This document shows, in pieces, positions 8,426-18,400 of a DNA stretch of 64,000 nucleotides. Source of the DNA: Ricordea florida (Eukaryota; Cnidaria; Anthozoa; Corallimorpharia; Ricordeidae); assembly GCA_949710005.1 (NCBI GenBank), contig OX453280.1, forward strand, positions 13,525,758 to 13,589,757. The letters run 5' to 3'. Positions within the stretch are counted from its first letter, which is position 1. The number at the start of each line of letters is the position of its first letter. A program made the translations under genes and the position numbers. The notes below the pieces were generated by a model that did not search any database, was not told where the DNA came from, and saw nothing but the letters and a program-made list of their open reading frames with translations.

Positions 8426-8950
8426 TCAATCTTCACCCCATAACTCTTTCAAAAACTTTAACTCCTCGATATCAACGCACCAATCTAAATATCTAGATGG
8501 CTTCCATGCTTCAAACATCAGATCATCATACAAGTCTTTGTAGAATTTTCGTTTATGTAATATCTTATTACTATCTGTGCTTATTCCAACCACTATTGAA
8601 TCAAAAATAATATAATTAAATTCTAACTCATGATCTTCTTCATAAAAATCTTCATTAAAATCTCTTAAACCCCCATAAGATAATATTTCTTTAAAATAAT
8701 TTTCATCAAACTCCAAACCTTTTTTAAGATCTAAAATAATTCTACCTCTATAAAATTTATCATTTTTTATAAAAAAAATATTACAACAAAAATCATATCC
8801 ATTTTCTTCAACAATAAATTCGCGATATTTTGATATCTTTTTTAACAAATCTTCATTTATTGAATCTATAAATTCACGAATAAAAAAACCTTTTTCATTT
8901 AAAAACTTTAAATAAAGGTGCCCGTATTCTAAAAAAAATTTATCTTCCAT
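8426..8950 (-). CDS. W-P-x-R family protein, 174 aa (P1)
   Basis: Asp/Glu/Phe/Tyr-rich, AT-rich gene whose conserved signature is at the C-terminus: FYKDLYDDLM-EAWKPSRYLDWCVDIEELKFLKELWGED. The same ending occurs in the gene at 9121 and in three P3 genes. I know this type of C-terminal signature (W-x-P-x-R followed by W and an acidic stretch) from uncharacterised proteins of nucleocytoplasmic large DNA viruses; that relation is from general knowledge and was not searched. No function is assigned. The promoter-like GATTTAAAGA (minus strand, 8980-8971) lies about 21-30 bp before the ATG. Confidence 0.65.
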   Translation of the reverse strand: MEDKFFLEYGHLYLKFLNEKGFFIREFIDSINEDLLKKISKYREFIVEENGYDFCCNIFFIKNDKFYRGRIILDLKKGLEFDENYFKEILSYGGLRDFNEDFYEEDHELEFNYIIFDSIVVGISTDSNKILHKRKFYKDLYDDLMFEAWKPSRYLDWCVDIEELKFLKELWGED

Positions 8951-9090
8951 TTTTTATATTTTATTTTATATCTTTAAATCATAATTCATTTTTTTGTTTT
9001 GTTTTTTCGACATTCTCTACAATGTTCTTTCTGTTTTTTTATTCTCCCATAACTTTTAGCTTAAGATTTAGATAATTTTTTTTATGTTAT

Positions 9091-9120
9091 GTTATGTAAC
9101 ACTTACTTGCGTTATATAAC
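9091..9120. terminator. Paired-palindrome 3' element, second P1 copy
   Basis: GTTATGTAAC, 10 nt, GTTATATAAC. Here it abuts the TAA of the minus-strand gene at 9121 directly instead of lying 14 nt away as in the other four copies. Confidence 0.5.
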
Positions 9121-9710
9121 TTAATCTTCACCCCATAACTCTTTCAAAAACTTTAACTCCTCGATATCAACACACCAATCTAAATATCTAGATGGCTTCC
9201 ATGTTATGAGGGCTAGTTCATCACGTAAATCATTAAAGAATCTTCTTTTATGTTCTATCTTATAAGGATTTGTATATATTGTAACTTGAAATGAATTAAT
9301 AATAAAATTATCAATATTCAAATCATCCTCATTTTCTTCTTCATTATATTCATCATTATAATCAACAATATCATCATCACCATAATCAAAAACAGGATCA
9401 TCATCATAATAATATTCCTTAATTATATCTACTAAATCTCTAACATAATCTTCAGTCCATATATAATCCAAACTAAATTCATCAGAAAATATATTAAAAT
9501 AATAATCAAGACTGTCTTTATAACCAGCATTATTATTATATACAAATCTAATCTCAATACTTTTATAAATTCTTCATCAATAAAAGCAATATTTTTTGAA
9601 ATATCACGTAACACTTCTGTCTTTATTGACTTTAAAAAATCATAAAAATTTAGTATTTCATCATTAAAATATTCAAACTCAATAGTTTCATCATCAGTAT
9701 TATAATTCAT
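9121..9710 (-). pseudogene. Second W-P-x-R family gene of P1, frameshifted
   Basis: Two overlapping frames make one gene: the N-terminal part (9710 down to about 9560) begins MNYNTDDETIEFEYFNDEILNFYDFLKSIK and the C-terminal part continues in another frame to 9121, ending TWKPSRYLDWCVDIEELKFLKELWGED. A single small indel near 9555-9565 accounts for the break. Its last 80 codons are nearly the same as those of the neighbour at 8426, and the flanking DNA (9041-9200 against 8340-8510) is duplicated too. The gene therefore arose by tandem duplication and then decayed. A very acidic Asp/Tyr-rich middle is present. Confidence 0.65.
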
Positions 9711-9726
9711 TTTTTATATTTTATTT

Positions 9727-10191
9727 TTATATCTTTAAATCATAATTCATTTTTTTAATTTTACATTCCTTACAAGAAGCTTTTTGTTTACCATGTTCAC
9801 ATATTTGCGATCCCCCACATTCTTTACATTGTTGTTTTTGTTTATTATGTTCACATATTTGAGAACCTCCACATTCTTTACAACGATACTTACTTTTATT
9901 ATGTTTACAAATATAAGGGTTTTCACACTCTTTACACTTATACTTATTTTTATTATGTTCACATATTTGAGAACCTCCACATTCTTTACAAAAATATTTA
10001 CTCTTTCCATGAATACAATAATATTTATTATTGATAGTATCTTTTGGGATTAACTTATTAATATCCTCATCTGTATATTTTTCAAGCTCTTTAATTAGAT
10101 CTGTTTTAGTCATTCTAGACCGCCCTTTAATTTTTAACTCCTTAGCAATATGTTTAAGTTGCCAAACATATAATTCGTTTAGTCTATCCAT
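9727..10191 (-). CDS. SAP-like N-terminus plus Cys/His zinc-repeat protein, 154 aa (P1)
   Basis: N-terminal about 45 residues (MDRLNELYVWQLKHIAKELKIKGRSRM, TKTDLIKEL) look like a SAP/Rho-N-type helix-extended-loop-helix DNA-binding module. Then come four to five repeats of about 18-19 residues of the type CKECGGSQICEH-K-K-K, each with a C-x2-C-x5-C-x-H pattern expected to bind zinc. The repeat type is familiar to me from giant viruses and algae and is not a normal animal gene. It is the outermost gene of the right arm, as in P3 (47070-47528). A nucleic-acid-binding role is inferred. Confidence 0.7.
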   Translation of the reverse strand: MDRLNELYVWQLKHIAKELKIKGRSRMTKTDLIKELEKYTDEDINKLIPKDTINNKYYCIHGKSKYFCKECGGSQICEHNKNKYKCKECENPYICKHNKSKYRCKECGGSQICEHNKQKQQCKECGGSQICEHGKQKASCKECKIKKMNYDLKI

Positions 10192-10560
10192 TTGTTATTT
10201 TTTTACTTTAATTCTTGTTTTTAAATCATTTTTTTATTTTGCAATATCTGATTAACACTCTGATAATTTTCAACAAATTAAGCTCTTTTAATAAGTCTTC
10301 ACATGGTCAGTGCAAAACCTATGCAAGCCAGGCTCCTTCGCAAACCTTTCGCAAAAAATCTGTTTAATTTTCTGATAAATCCTTGAACAATTTTTTATTA
10401 AAATTTTCAAAAAAATTTTCAAAAACAACAACAACAACAACAACAGTGTGGGTAAATTGACTCTTACCTACTACTAGGGAACATTAGGGTGCCTCCTCGG
10501 GTTCCGGCCTCTGGGCCGGATCCCTGCGGGGGCAATAACGAGTTGTTAATAATGAAACGA
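10192..10560. other. AT-rich terminal non-coding region of P1 with AAC microsatellite
   Basis: No gene. The first about 120 bases correspond in position to the inner TIR of P3: start codon region of the zinc-repeat gene, then TTTTTAAATCA, the reverse of the promoter motif. They match poorly further out, so P1's right TIR is either truncated or diverged. A short (ACA)n run lies at about 10424-10445, and composition switches to GC-rich at about 10495. Confidence 0.4.
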
Positions 10561-10574
10561 CTTTCTAAAGCCAT

Positions 10575-10705
10575 GTCTGAAAACGGGTGTATATTTTCAA
10601 TGTCAGGTCTGAAAACAGGTATGGATTTTTGTGGCCAGGTCTGAAAACGGCTGGGAAAAATGGCATGTTTTGGTCTGAAATTGGGTCTGGATTTTGAGAT
10701 GCGGG
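10575..10705. repeat. Four imperfect about 32-bp tandem repeats
   Basis: Units beginning GTCTGAAAACGGGT start at 10575, 10607, 10639 and 10673. They lie in the 3' end of a 120-codon minus-strand open frame (10565-10927) that I do not recognise. The open frame may simply reflect the repeat. The block separates P1 from P2. Confidence 0.6.
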
Positions 10706-11236
10706 CGGGAATTGTATTTTACGGCGACTTGCGCTCATTTTGGCTTGCTCGCTTGCTTCGTGATCGCGATCGAGTTCATCCAGCAATTTTTCTTGATTGT
10801 AATAAGACCCTTTGTGGCTTTCCGCTAATTTAGCGGCCCACTTTTTGTCAAAATTGTTTTTTGCCTTCTCTGGCCTTCCTTTAGTCGATGAAAAAGGGCA
10901 AGATCGCTTGTTCTTCCTTGAAGACATCCGTACACTGATTATGGCGCGCGAAATCTCGTGTCAAACTCAGCATGTTGTTGATGTCACGTGACACCTAGCC
11001 TCGACAATTAATATTCATTTGACAGAACTTGTCAACTCTCAATTAAGTAATTTAAGGGGAAAAAATCTTTATCGCGCAACAACTGGCGACAGATAAAATA
11101 TTTTTTCGTGGAGTTTTTTTAATTTTAAAGATGACCTTAAGATTTATCCAACCGTTTAAGAAAGTAAAATTATGTAAAATGGCAAATTTTCCCCTTACTG
11201 ATACCTTAAAGGTATCTCTATACGACATTCATAAAC

Positions 11237-11610
11237 ATGTCTGAAGAAGTTGTTGAGCAAATCACCAAGACGCCTATGGAATCGCGAAGCGCAAAATAAA
11301 AAAAATAGAAAGTAGCAGCTGGAAAGAAACTTGCTGAGTATCATAGAAAGCTAAAGAAGCACTCAAGAGAGAAAAAGAACGTGAAGACGAAAAACATGAA
11401 GAAGAAGAATCTACGAGTAAAAATACTTGGATGCCAAAGATATCTTTTGAAACTGTTTTAGCTATTGCCGGAATAGGAATAGCTGCATTTAATTTGTTTC
11501 CGAGGTATAGGGATAGAATAGCTGATCTGAAAGTACCTAACATTCCTCAAACTCTTCAAACTTCTAAAATTCCTGAACCTAAAACTGATTTAAATACTGG
11601 ATGGATGTAA
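11237..11610 (+). pseudogene. Broken copy of the single-membrane-segment protein (P2)
   Basis: Begins MSEEVVEQITK at ATG 11237, the same start as P1's gene at 2576, but runs into a stop within 20 codons after a GC-rich CGCGAAGCGC patch. Homologous peptide continues in other frames (AAGKKLAEY, then a hydrophobic segment) to TAA 11608. At least two indels are needed. This is the leftmost surviving gene of P2; the ATPase, capsid and replication genes that should precede it are absent. Confidence 0.7.
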
Positions 11611-11619
11611 TTTTAAAAA

Positions 11620-11834
11620 ATGTCTGATAATAAACTAGTGAAAACAATTACTGATTCTGCGACTCTTATCGGCCTATCCGCTGGCGTGGGATACATTGGA
11701 AAAAAGGCTCTTAGAGAATCATTCATTGGAGACCCTTCATCTAATCTTATGAATTGCGTTAAATGGGTTGCCGTTTTAGCGGTAGTATGTACATCAAAGA
11801 TTATTTAGAGAATCAGAAAATATTACCTAAATAA
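11620..11834 (+). pseudogene. Broken copy of the 72-aa protein (P2)
   Basis: Starts MSDNKLVKTITDSATLIGL like 3187 and 40019. A frameshift near 11783, at the second hydrophobic segment, truncates it at 62 codons; the expected C-terminus continues in another frame to TAA at 11832. The stop overlaps the next gene's ATG (TAATG). Confidence 0.75.
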
Positions 11835-12623
11835 TGGCTACAATAGCGGTGATGATTGGCGGTGCTATATTAAATGCAACAGCTTTTGTTGGGGGAGATT
11901 ATTTAACAAAAACTCTTAGCGGATCATCATACGACGATATGCAAAAGGAGAAAGTAAGGCATGATAAAGCTTTGGAAAAATATCAAAACGATTATGCAGA
12001 TTATCAGGAAAAGAGGCTAGCTTTCATTGATTGGATGGATAAAAGACAAGATGATGAAAATCAAGCTTCAAAAAATATTTCAAACACTGATGAATCTCTG
12101 AGATTATACAATCAAACTCACCCTAATAATACTTTGAATGAACCAAAATTCTCTGATTATCATAGACCGAGTAGTAATCAGAAAATGGGTGAAATGGCTT
12201 ATGTGGGTGGAGGAATGTTAGCTTTGGGATATACAGTAAAAACCCGCATACAAGAACATGTGGATTAAGAACACCCAGGCTGAAATTTGGTAAAAAAAGA
12301 GCATATATATAAGAACATATTCAGCCTGAAAATTGAAAATTGTTCTTATAAGAAGTTCGGATGCCAGTCAAAAGCTCAGTTGTGCAATTTATTTTCTAAT
12401 GTTGTGTGTCTCAAGTTTAATTTTCTCTCAAAGTTATGTATTTCATCATAGTTAGTAAATCCCTTACAGTTTTTTTAGAAGTAAAGAATTAAGAACACTT
12501 AAGAACACTTTCAGGCTGATTTCACCTAAAATACCCGATATATAAGAACCCAATCAGCCTGAACCCCGAAAATCGGTGTTCTTGTATGCGGGTTTTTACT
12601 GTATTGCAAGTAAATGGATGTAA
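11834..12623 (+). pseudogene. MITE-interrupted copy of the 130/149-aa protein (P2)
   Basis: Starts MATIAVMIGGAILNATAF and is collinear with 40240-40632 up to the C-terminal glycine segment at 12233. There a 368-bp element with a TA duplication is inserted. The bases after it (12604-12623) supply a short in-frame C-terminus and stop comparable to the P1 and P3 proteins, so the gene was intact until that insertion. With the element present the frame reads on to a stop at 12268, replacing the last residues. Confidence 0.8.
12234..12601. mobile_element. 368-bp MITE, TA target duplication (Tc1/mariner-like)
   Basis: Terminal inverted repeats of at least 25 bp: it starts CAGTAAAAACCCGCATAC and ends with the reverse complement GTATGCGGGTTTTTACTG. 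TA flanks both ends (12232-12233 and 12602-12603). The interior has no coding capacity and contains repeated AAGAACA and CAGCCTGAA motifs. TA duplication and CAG-type termini suggest mobilisation by a Tc1/mariner transposase. Confidence 0.85.
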
Positions 12624-12665
12624 TAAATTATTTAGAGTTTTCTTTACTCACAATCAAGTACGGAA

Positions 12666-13575
12666 ATGGCAGAACTTCCAGAAGAAAACGATCCTTTTGG
12701 TTTAGGAGAAGAAAACAAACAAGAAGAAGATGATGTTTTCGAAGATAGTCCATTGCTCGGCAGGCAACCGTCCACATCAGGCGAGGTCATACAATCACCT
12801 ACAAGTAGTGGCGGCGGCGCGAGGCCCAAAACTAAATCTGGATATACACAATTGCACACTGAAGATATTGAAATGGTTGTTATGAGAAGATGAAGCTTGG
12901 AATGAAATTCTAAATAAATTCCCAAATGCTAAACCTAAGTTTTTATTCGAATATGATGAATGGGGTAAAATCGTTGTGAAAATAGCTGGTAAAAACCCAG
13001 AAAAGAATGTATGGCATCAGCTATTTAACGAATACGGTGAGCTGAATAAAAGGCTGCCCAAAAGAATTACAGAAAATCTGGGGCCAACCGCGGAGGAAAT
13101 CGTCGCAAGCAATGAAGAGGGGATAACCAAGAAAAGAACATTGGTTGGTAGATTGAAGGAAAGGGTAAAATTTCTTAGAGAGAAGCCACTAAAAACCCCT
13201 GAAGAAACAAGTCAAATAGAAACTCTTCAAAAAGAGATAGGTGAAGAAGCGGGGGAAATTGATGAAATTGAGAGTGAGAATGAACAATTATTGAATCGAA
13301 TGTCATTACGAGACAGAATTAAATACATCTTCAAAAAATATGGTTTCACAGTCTTTGCGGTAGTAAGTGCTGTAGGTGTGGTTATAGGAGTGATAGTTTC
13401 AAACTTGCGTACTGGATTAGGTAAGTTAGGTAAAGGAGTTGGGGATGGATTGAAAACGATTGTAAGTTTCTTATTCAAAACAGCGGGTGAAGCGATTGGA
13501 TTTTTGGCAAAGAATGCTTGGTTATTGATCGTTGCTGTTGTTTTGTATTTCGTAGAACAATTAAAGAATCGTTGA
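12666..13575 (+). pseudogene. Frameshifted copy of the coiled-coil / glycine-membrane protein (P2)
   Basis: The N-terminal 75 codons (acidic, 12666-12893) and the remainder (to 13575) are in different frames, joined near 12890. The C-terminal domain RMSLRDRIKYIFKKYGFTVFAVVSAVG matches P1 and P3, but about 14 residues between the two glycine-rich helices (the GKKLGEILPGMVGA region of P1) are deleted. A degenerate upstream motif (TTAGAGTTTTCTTTACTCA) precedes the ATG. Confidence 0.75.
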
Positions 13576-13593
13576 GTGTAAAGAACAAAAAAG

Positions 13594-14230
13594 ATGATGA
13601 ATGTTACCATGTTCGAGTCTGAAACGAGGGTGTATTTGGATCCGCCGTTGGATAGAATAAAGGAGATACAACTTTTGGATTGTCACATCCTAAGATACTA
13701 ATAAATTTTAAGGAGCCACAAAAAATTTTCAAAGAGGAGATAGCGTATTTATTATCAGTCCTCCAGGTACTTCAGTATACATTAAAAACCATTCAGGAAA
13801 TCTTCATGAGTGACCCTGAAAATGCAAAGCTCGCCATAATAGAGGTTGAAAAGGTATATTATCTGTACTCAAATAAAACCTATAATATTTGGCTTTCAAG
13901 TGGGTTGCAAAATGGTCTTGGTTTACCAAAAGTTATAAGACCTGGTAAATAACATACAATAAGTATCCAACCCACTCAACCGATGAAACTATTTTGCAGT
14001 TTCGTGGATCCTAGATCATCATACACAACTCGGTAGATGTTTTGGATTCCATCAAAATTTCTCCTTCATATCTATTGGCACTCATCCCATCCAAAAATTA
14101 TACCTCTCTTCCAGTTCAAAAGATTAAATATCCAATCAACTATTTTACTCTTACGATTTTAGATTGTAATGGTAAAAAGCCTGACTTGAAAGGTTTGACA
14201 ATAACACTCAGTTTAAAGGTATCTTTCTGA
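13594..14230 (+). pseudogene. Broken copy of the penton-like protein, displaced in gene order (P2)
   Basis: Begins with tandem ATGs at 13594 and 13597, then NVTMFESETRVYLDPPLDRIKEIQLLDC, matching 7739 and 44240. It stops after about 36 codons and continues through several frames (13680-13952, 14042-14230), ending in a recognisable FTLTILD...LKGLTITLSLK tail. Multiple indels and stops. In P2 this gene comes before the 205-aa and 509-aa-type genes, whereas in P1 and P3 it comes after them. Confidence 0.75.
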
Positions 14231-14242
14231 TGAATTAAAGAT

Positions 14243-14805
14243 ATGGATGATTACAAAAAATGTACCCTAAATTAAATCAAACAGCGCCTCCTCCTGATGG
14301 TGAGACTTTCAGGTTACAAAAATCGTGAGAGGCTTTAGAGAAATAACGAAATGAATTGAAACATTATGAGAAAGTATTAAAAAAGTATGATCGATCGAGT
14401 AGGATATTCATAAATGCGAGCACCGTATGTGGCATACTATCCGCCATTCTCGCAGCGAGTGGATTGGGGACGTCCCTCACAGGTGTAGGTATTGTAATAA
14501 GTATACCTTTGGGAGTTATTAGTGGGATTCTTGTTGGAGTATCTATAGCATGTGAACAGTTCACCAAAAGATTATCCATCAAAGCAAGTAAACATCACAG
14601 CACTGTTTCACTGGCGCATGCGTGATAATAAAATATCTGATGAAAGTCTTCTTTGATCTTAGCTGAATTGGATAAGTTTGAAGGATTAAAACGTGAAATT
14701 AGGCAAAAAGCGCAAACCGAGGTTGCAAAAAAGCCGGACACTCTCAAGTTGCGAATAGAAGTTCGGGAAGAAATATTAAGAGAACTAAGCGTTCCATCAC
14801 GTTGA
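14243..14805 (+). pseudogene. Broken copy of the 205/209-aa helical membrane protein (P2)
   Basis: Homology starts at MDDYKK (14243) and ends ELSVPSR followed by TGA 14803. Stops interrupt the N-terminal region, and a frameshift or deletion lies near 14625-14660. The central glycine-rich hydrophobic domain (ILAASGLGTSLTGVGIVIS) is well preserved in 14356-14625. Confidence 0.75.
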
Positions 14806-14908
14806 GTTTGGTGTTTGAAAAGAGGTTGTATTAGGTGTGAAAATGAGTTCTTCTTTTATCCTGATTCAGGATAGAAGATTTAAAAACATATCATCCATTC
14901 GTTAAAAG

Positions 14909-14953
14909 ATGCCTTTGCTCGATGATTTTAAGAAGAGATATCCTCATGCTAAT
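14909..14953 (+). pseudogene. N-terminal piece of P2's 509-aa-type gene, cut by BEL insertion
   Basis: MPLLDDFKKRYPHAN matches the starts of the 559-aa (P1) and 509-aa (P3) proteins. At 14954 the BEL/Pao LTR begins; the target duplication CTAAT occupies 14949-14953. The rest of the gene resumes at 26718-26723. A TTTAAAAACATA motif lies about 30 bp upstream. Confidence 0.85.
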
Positions 14954-15368
14954 TGTGGCTGGCCTCCCGTGCATCACTCGACTACTCACGGGAAGAGTTG
15001 CGGTAACCTAAACGTTGTCATTCACAAGAATAACTGCTGGACGACTTGTCTTTACACTTTCTTTAATGATCTTGAGATAACAATCTGTAGGGTGCGTACA
15101 CAAAATATGACTACGAGTAGAATAGGCCAGAAATAACGAAGAAAATGGCACCTTAGGGTTTCACTGAAAAGTTCTTACCGTTTAGGCCTTAAAACGTTGG
15201 TCCTGAAGATCCGATGGGCATTGATTACATGGATACAAACTCAAAAAACTACTTGACATAAAACGAACTGTAGAAAAAGGCAAACAACATGGCCGCATGC
15301 AAATCTGGCGTGGCTGCTTATGCGGTATCCACCGCTGACCAACTTTTCTGCATAAAGCTGCAGTAACA
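14954..15368 (-). repeat. BEL 3' LTR (left), 415 bp
   Basis: Uninterrupted LTR copy: TGTGGCTGG...CAGTAACA on the plus strand. Compared with the right copy it shows only scattered single differences in what I could align by eye (for example GTAGAAAAAGG against GTAAAAAAAGG). Confidence 0.9.
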
Positions 15369-15491
15369 TGGCTCCTCTAATTGTTTACTAACAATTACCA
15401 ACTTAGAAAATTTCAAACCAAAAAGCGAACAAAATGGGTTAACAAGGTTCAGAGTTTGCAACAAAGTTCCTTGCATCAACTGGATGGTGCT

Positions 15492-18400
15492 TCACTGAGA
15501 CGTTGGCTCCTCGTTGGGGAACTCCTCGGTCTTTCTGTTGTTTTCAACAGTAACATCAGACTCTTCACAGGGTAATAACAGGACCAGTTTGTGGATGGGT
15601 CTGTTCAGGAACGTAGGAGGTTTTTGACGTTTCCCATTCTTGTCGAGCTCCCCATTTGCCATCATAATCTTGACTTTCCTGACGCATCCATCCGCACTAG
15701 GGTAAACTTCAACAACTCGGGCAAGTGGCCACTGATTACGTGCGCTGTCATCCTCCTTGGATATCACTATATCTCCAACGGACAGGTTACGCCTTGAATG
15801 GTTCCACTTATCACGGGTCTGTAAACTCTGGAGAAACTCTCGACGCCATCTGAGCCAGAATTCGTTGGCGAGATACTGCACTTTTCTCCACCACATTCGG
15901 GAGTATAGATCTGCTCTCTGGAACTTTCCAGGGGGTGGAATCACAACCTTTGGTTTCAGAGTGAGCAAATGACTCGGCGTAAGTGGCTCTGATGCATCTG
16001 GATCATTCAGGTAGTTGGTAGTTAGGGGTCTGGAGTTCACAATGCATTCTGCTTCCGTCAAGAACGTTCTGAAGGCTTCGTCGTTTAAGTGGGTACCAGC
16101 GTTGAGAAGCAGTGTCTCCAATGCGCTACGAATGGTCCGGATTAAACGCTCCCAGGCGCCACCCATGTGACTTGAATGGGGTGTGTTCGTCTCGAATGGT
16201 ATCCAGTCAGAGCCATTTTCCACTAAGTACTCACGCAGACGCTCTTGATCCAGTTCTTTCAAGGCTGCCTTCAATTCATTTCTCGCTCCCATAAAGTTGG
16301 TGCCTTGATCGCAGCGAAGCTGTCGTATTGGACCACGCCTATTGAGGAAACGACACAATGCGTTGATAAAGGATGAGGTGTTCAATGAGTTAGCCATCTC
16401 CAGATGCACACTTCTGCTGGCCATACAGGTGAATATGACTCCATAACGTTTCACTTCACTTCTCTTCTCCTTGATCAGAAATGGACCAAAGAAGTCAACA
16501 GCACAGTAAGAGAAAGGAGGCGAGGGCTCAACTCGATCTGCAGGTAAGTCCGCCATCTTCTGAAATTGCAGGCATCCACGGAGTTTCCTACAGGTTACAC
16601 ACCGAGATATGCAGTTTGATACAGCTGATGAGCCTCCAACTGCCCAATAACCTCTTTGGCGTAGCTCATTGTGTGTGATTCCTCTTCCCATGTGGTTTAC
16701 TTTAGCATGACAAAATCGGATCAGCAGAGCCGTGATATGGCTTTTTCTTGGAAGAACTACAGGATGCTTAGTTCCAAACGGAAGGTTGGCTCGTTTGATG
16801 CGACCACCGACACGGATAAGGTCATCCTCATCAAGAAATGGATCCAAGCGATACAAACAACTGCTTCTCCTGATAGCTATATTTCTTTGTCTTGCTGTAT
16901 TTCTGTCTGTTGCTTCTCCTACCAGCTTAAGTCTCTCAAGAACTTGAATCTCTTCGTGAAACTGCTCACGTTGAACAATCTTCAAAACTTCCTTCTCAGC
17001 TGCCTGGAGCTCTGCTACCGTGACTGCTACCTTCAGGACTGTTTTATCGTTTGTTGCACTTGTCTGTCTGTGACTACTTGACTTTAATTCTCTACTCACT
17101 AGCTTGGTCTTAAGTCGAAGGCAAATGGCTACAACCTTTAACACACGCTGCCAGCTTGAAATATGGTGTAAACGGTCTGACCTGAACGGGCGAAGAGCCT
17201 GAGTAATTGAACCTTCTGCGTGGGTGTTAAAAACATGCGCCTTCTTCACTTCTGGGTCATTCTCATCAACTGGGTGTCCTCTGGTTTTCTTGGGCTGGAA
17301 AGGCCCACTTTCCCAAAGAAACTCTGGACCGGTCAGCCAACTTGACCCTTGTAGCAACTGTGAGGCGGTGAGACCACGAGATGCATGATCTGCAGGATTG
17401 ACTTCAGTGTCGACGTGTAGCCAGGAACTTGGCTCTGTAAGGTCACGGATTTGCTGTACTCTATTAGCCACAAATACGTGAAACCGTTTCGCGTCATTGT
17501 TGATATATCCAAGCACAACGTCGCTATCCGTCCAGAAGTACTCCTTGACATCCGTGTAAGACAATTCTTGACGCAAGAATTCACTCACTCTGGCTGAGAT
17601 AGTGGCTGCGGTTAATTCTAGCCTGGGCACTGTGATCTGTTTTAGGGGGACAACTCGGGCCTTGCCAACGACAAAGGAACAATGGACTTGGTTGTTTGTG
17701 TTAACAACTCGAAGATACGAGCACTGTCCGTAGCCTTCTACACTTGCATCGGAGAAATGGTGCAACTCACTGGCTTGGATCTGTCCAAAATTCTGTGGTT
17801 TAAAGCATCGCTGAATCTCTAGCTGCTCTAGGTTGAGAATATCCTGACGCCATTTCTCCCATTGAGGACGGAGACTTTCTGGAAGAGGACTGTCCCATTC
17901 AAGCTTGTCCTTGCACATCTGCTGAAGAATTTGTTTCCCCTTTAAGGTGACTGGTGCCACGTAACCACTGGGATCGTAGATCGAGCTCACTGTTGACAGT
18001 ATACCACGTCGGGTTGAAGGACGATCTCGAAGTTCGATGCGAAATTTGAAGCTGTCATTCTCGACGCACCACATCACTCCTAATGCACGCTCCAAGGGCA
18101 GTGGATCCGCGTCAAGATCTAACTCTTTTACACCACTGGCACGTTCTTCAAGTGGAATCATCTCTAGAACTTTCCTACTGTTTGACGTTATCTTGTGCAA
18201 TTTCAATCCCGCTTTGGCACAGATACCTTTACTTGCCTTTATCAGGGCGACAGCCTTCTCCACTGTAGCAACAGATCTAAGTCCGTCGTCTACATAAAAA
18301 TCATCTCTTATGAATGAAGCAGCTTCTTTACCAAATTCACTCTCGCCATCATCCGCTGCTCTCTTCAAACCAAAGTTTGCGCAGCCGGGTGAGCTAGTGG

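Noticed and set aside
9747..10053. Extra protein genes in other frames over the zinc-repeat gene (both strands)
   Set aside because: Periodic Cys/His codons create long open frames in all frames; only the frame with C-x2-C-x5-C-x-H repeats is conserved in P3 and P2.
10424..10446. CRISPR-like or functional repeat
   Set aside because: It is a simple (ACA)n microsatellite without spacers; no CRISPR array exists in the window.
10565..10927. A real 120-aa gene between P1 and P2
   Set aside because: The frame overlaps a 32-bp tandem repeat whose length variation would shift the frame, there is no homolog among the copies, and no promoter-like motif; kept only as a repeat.
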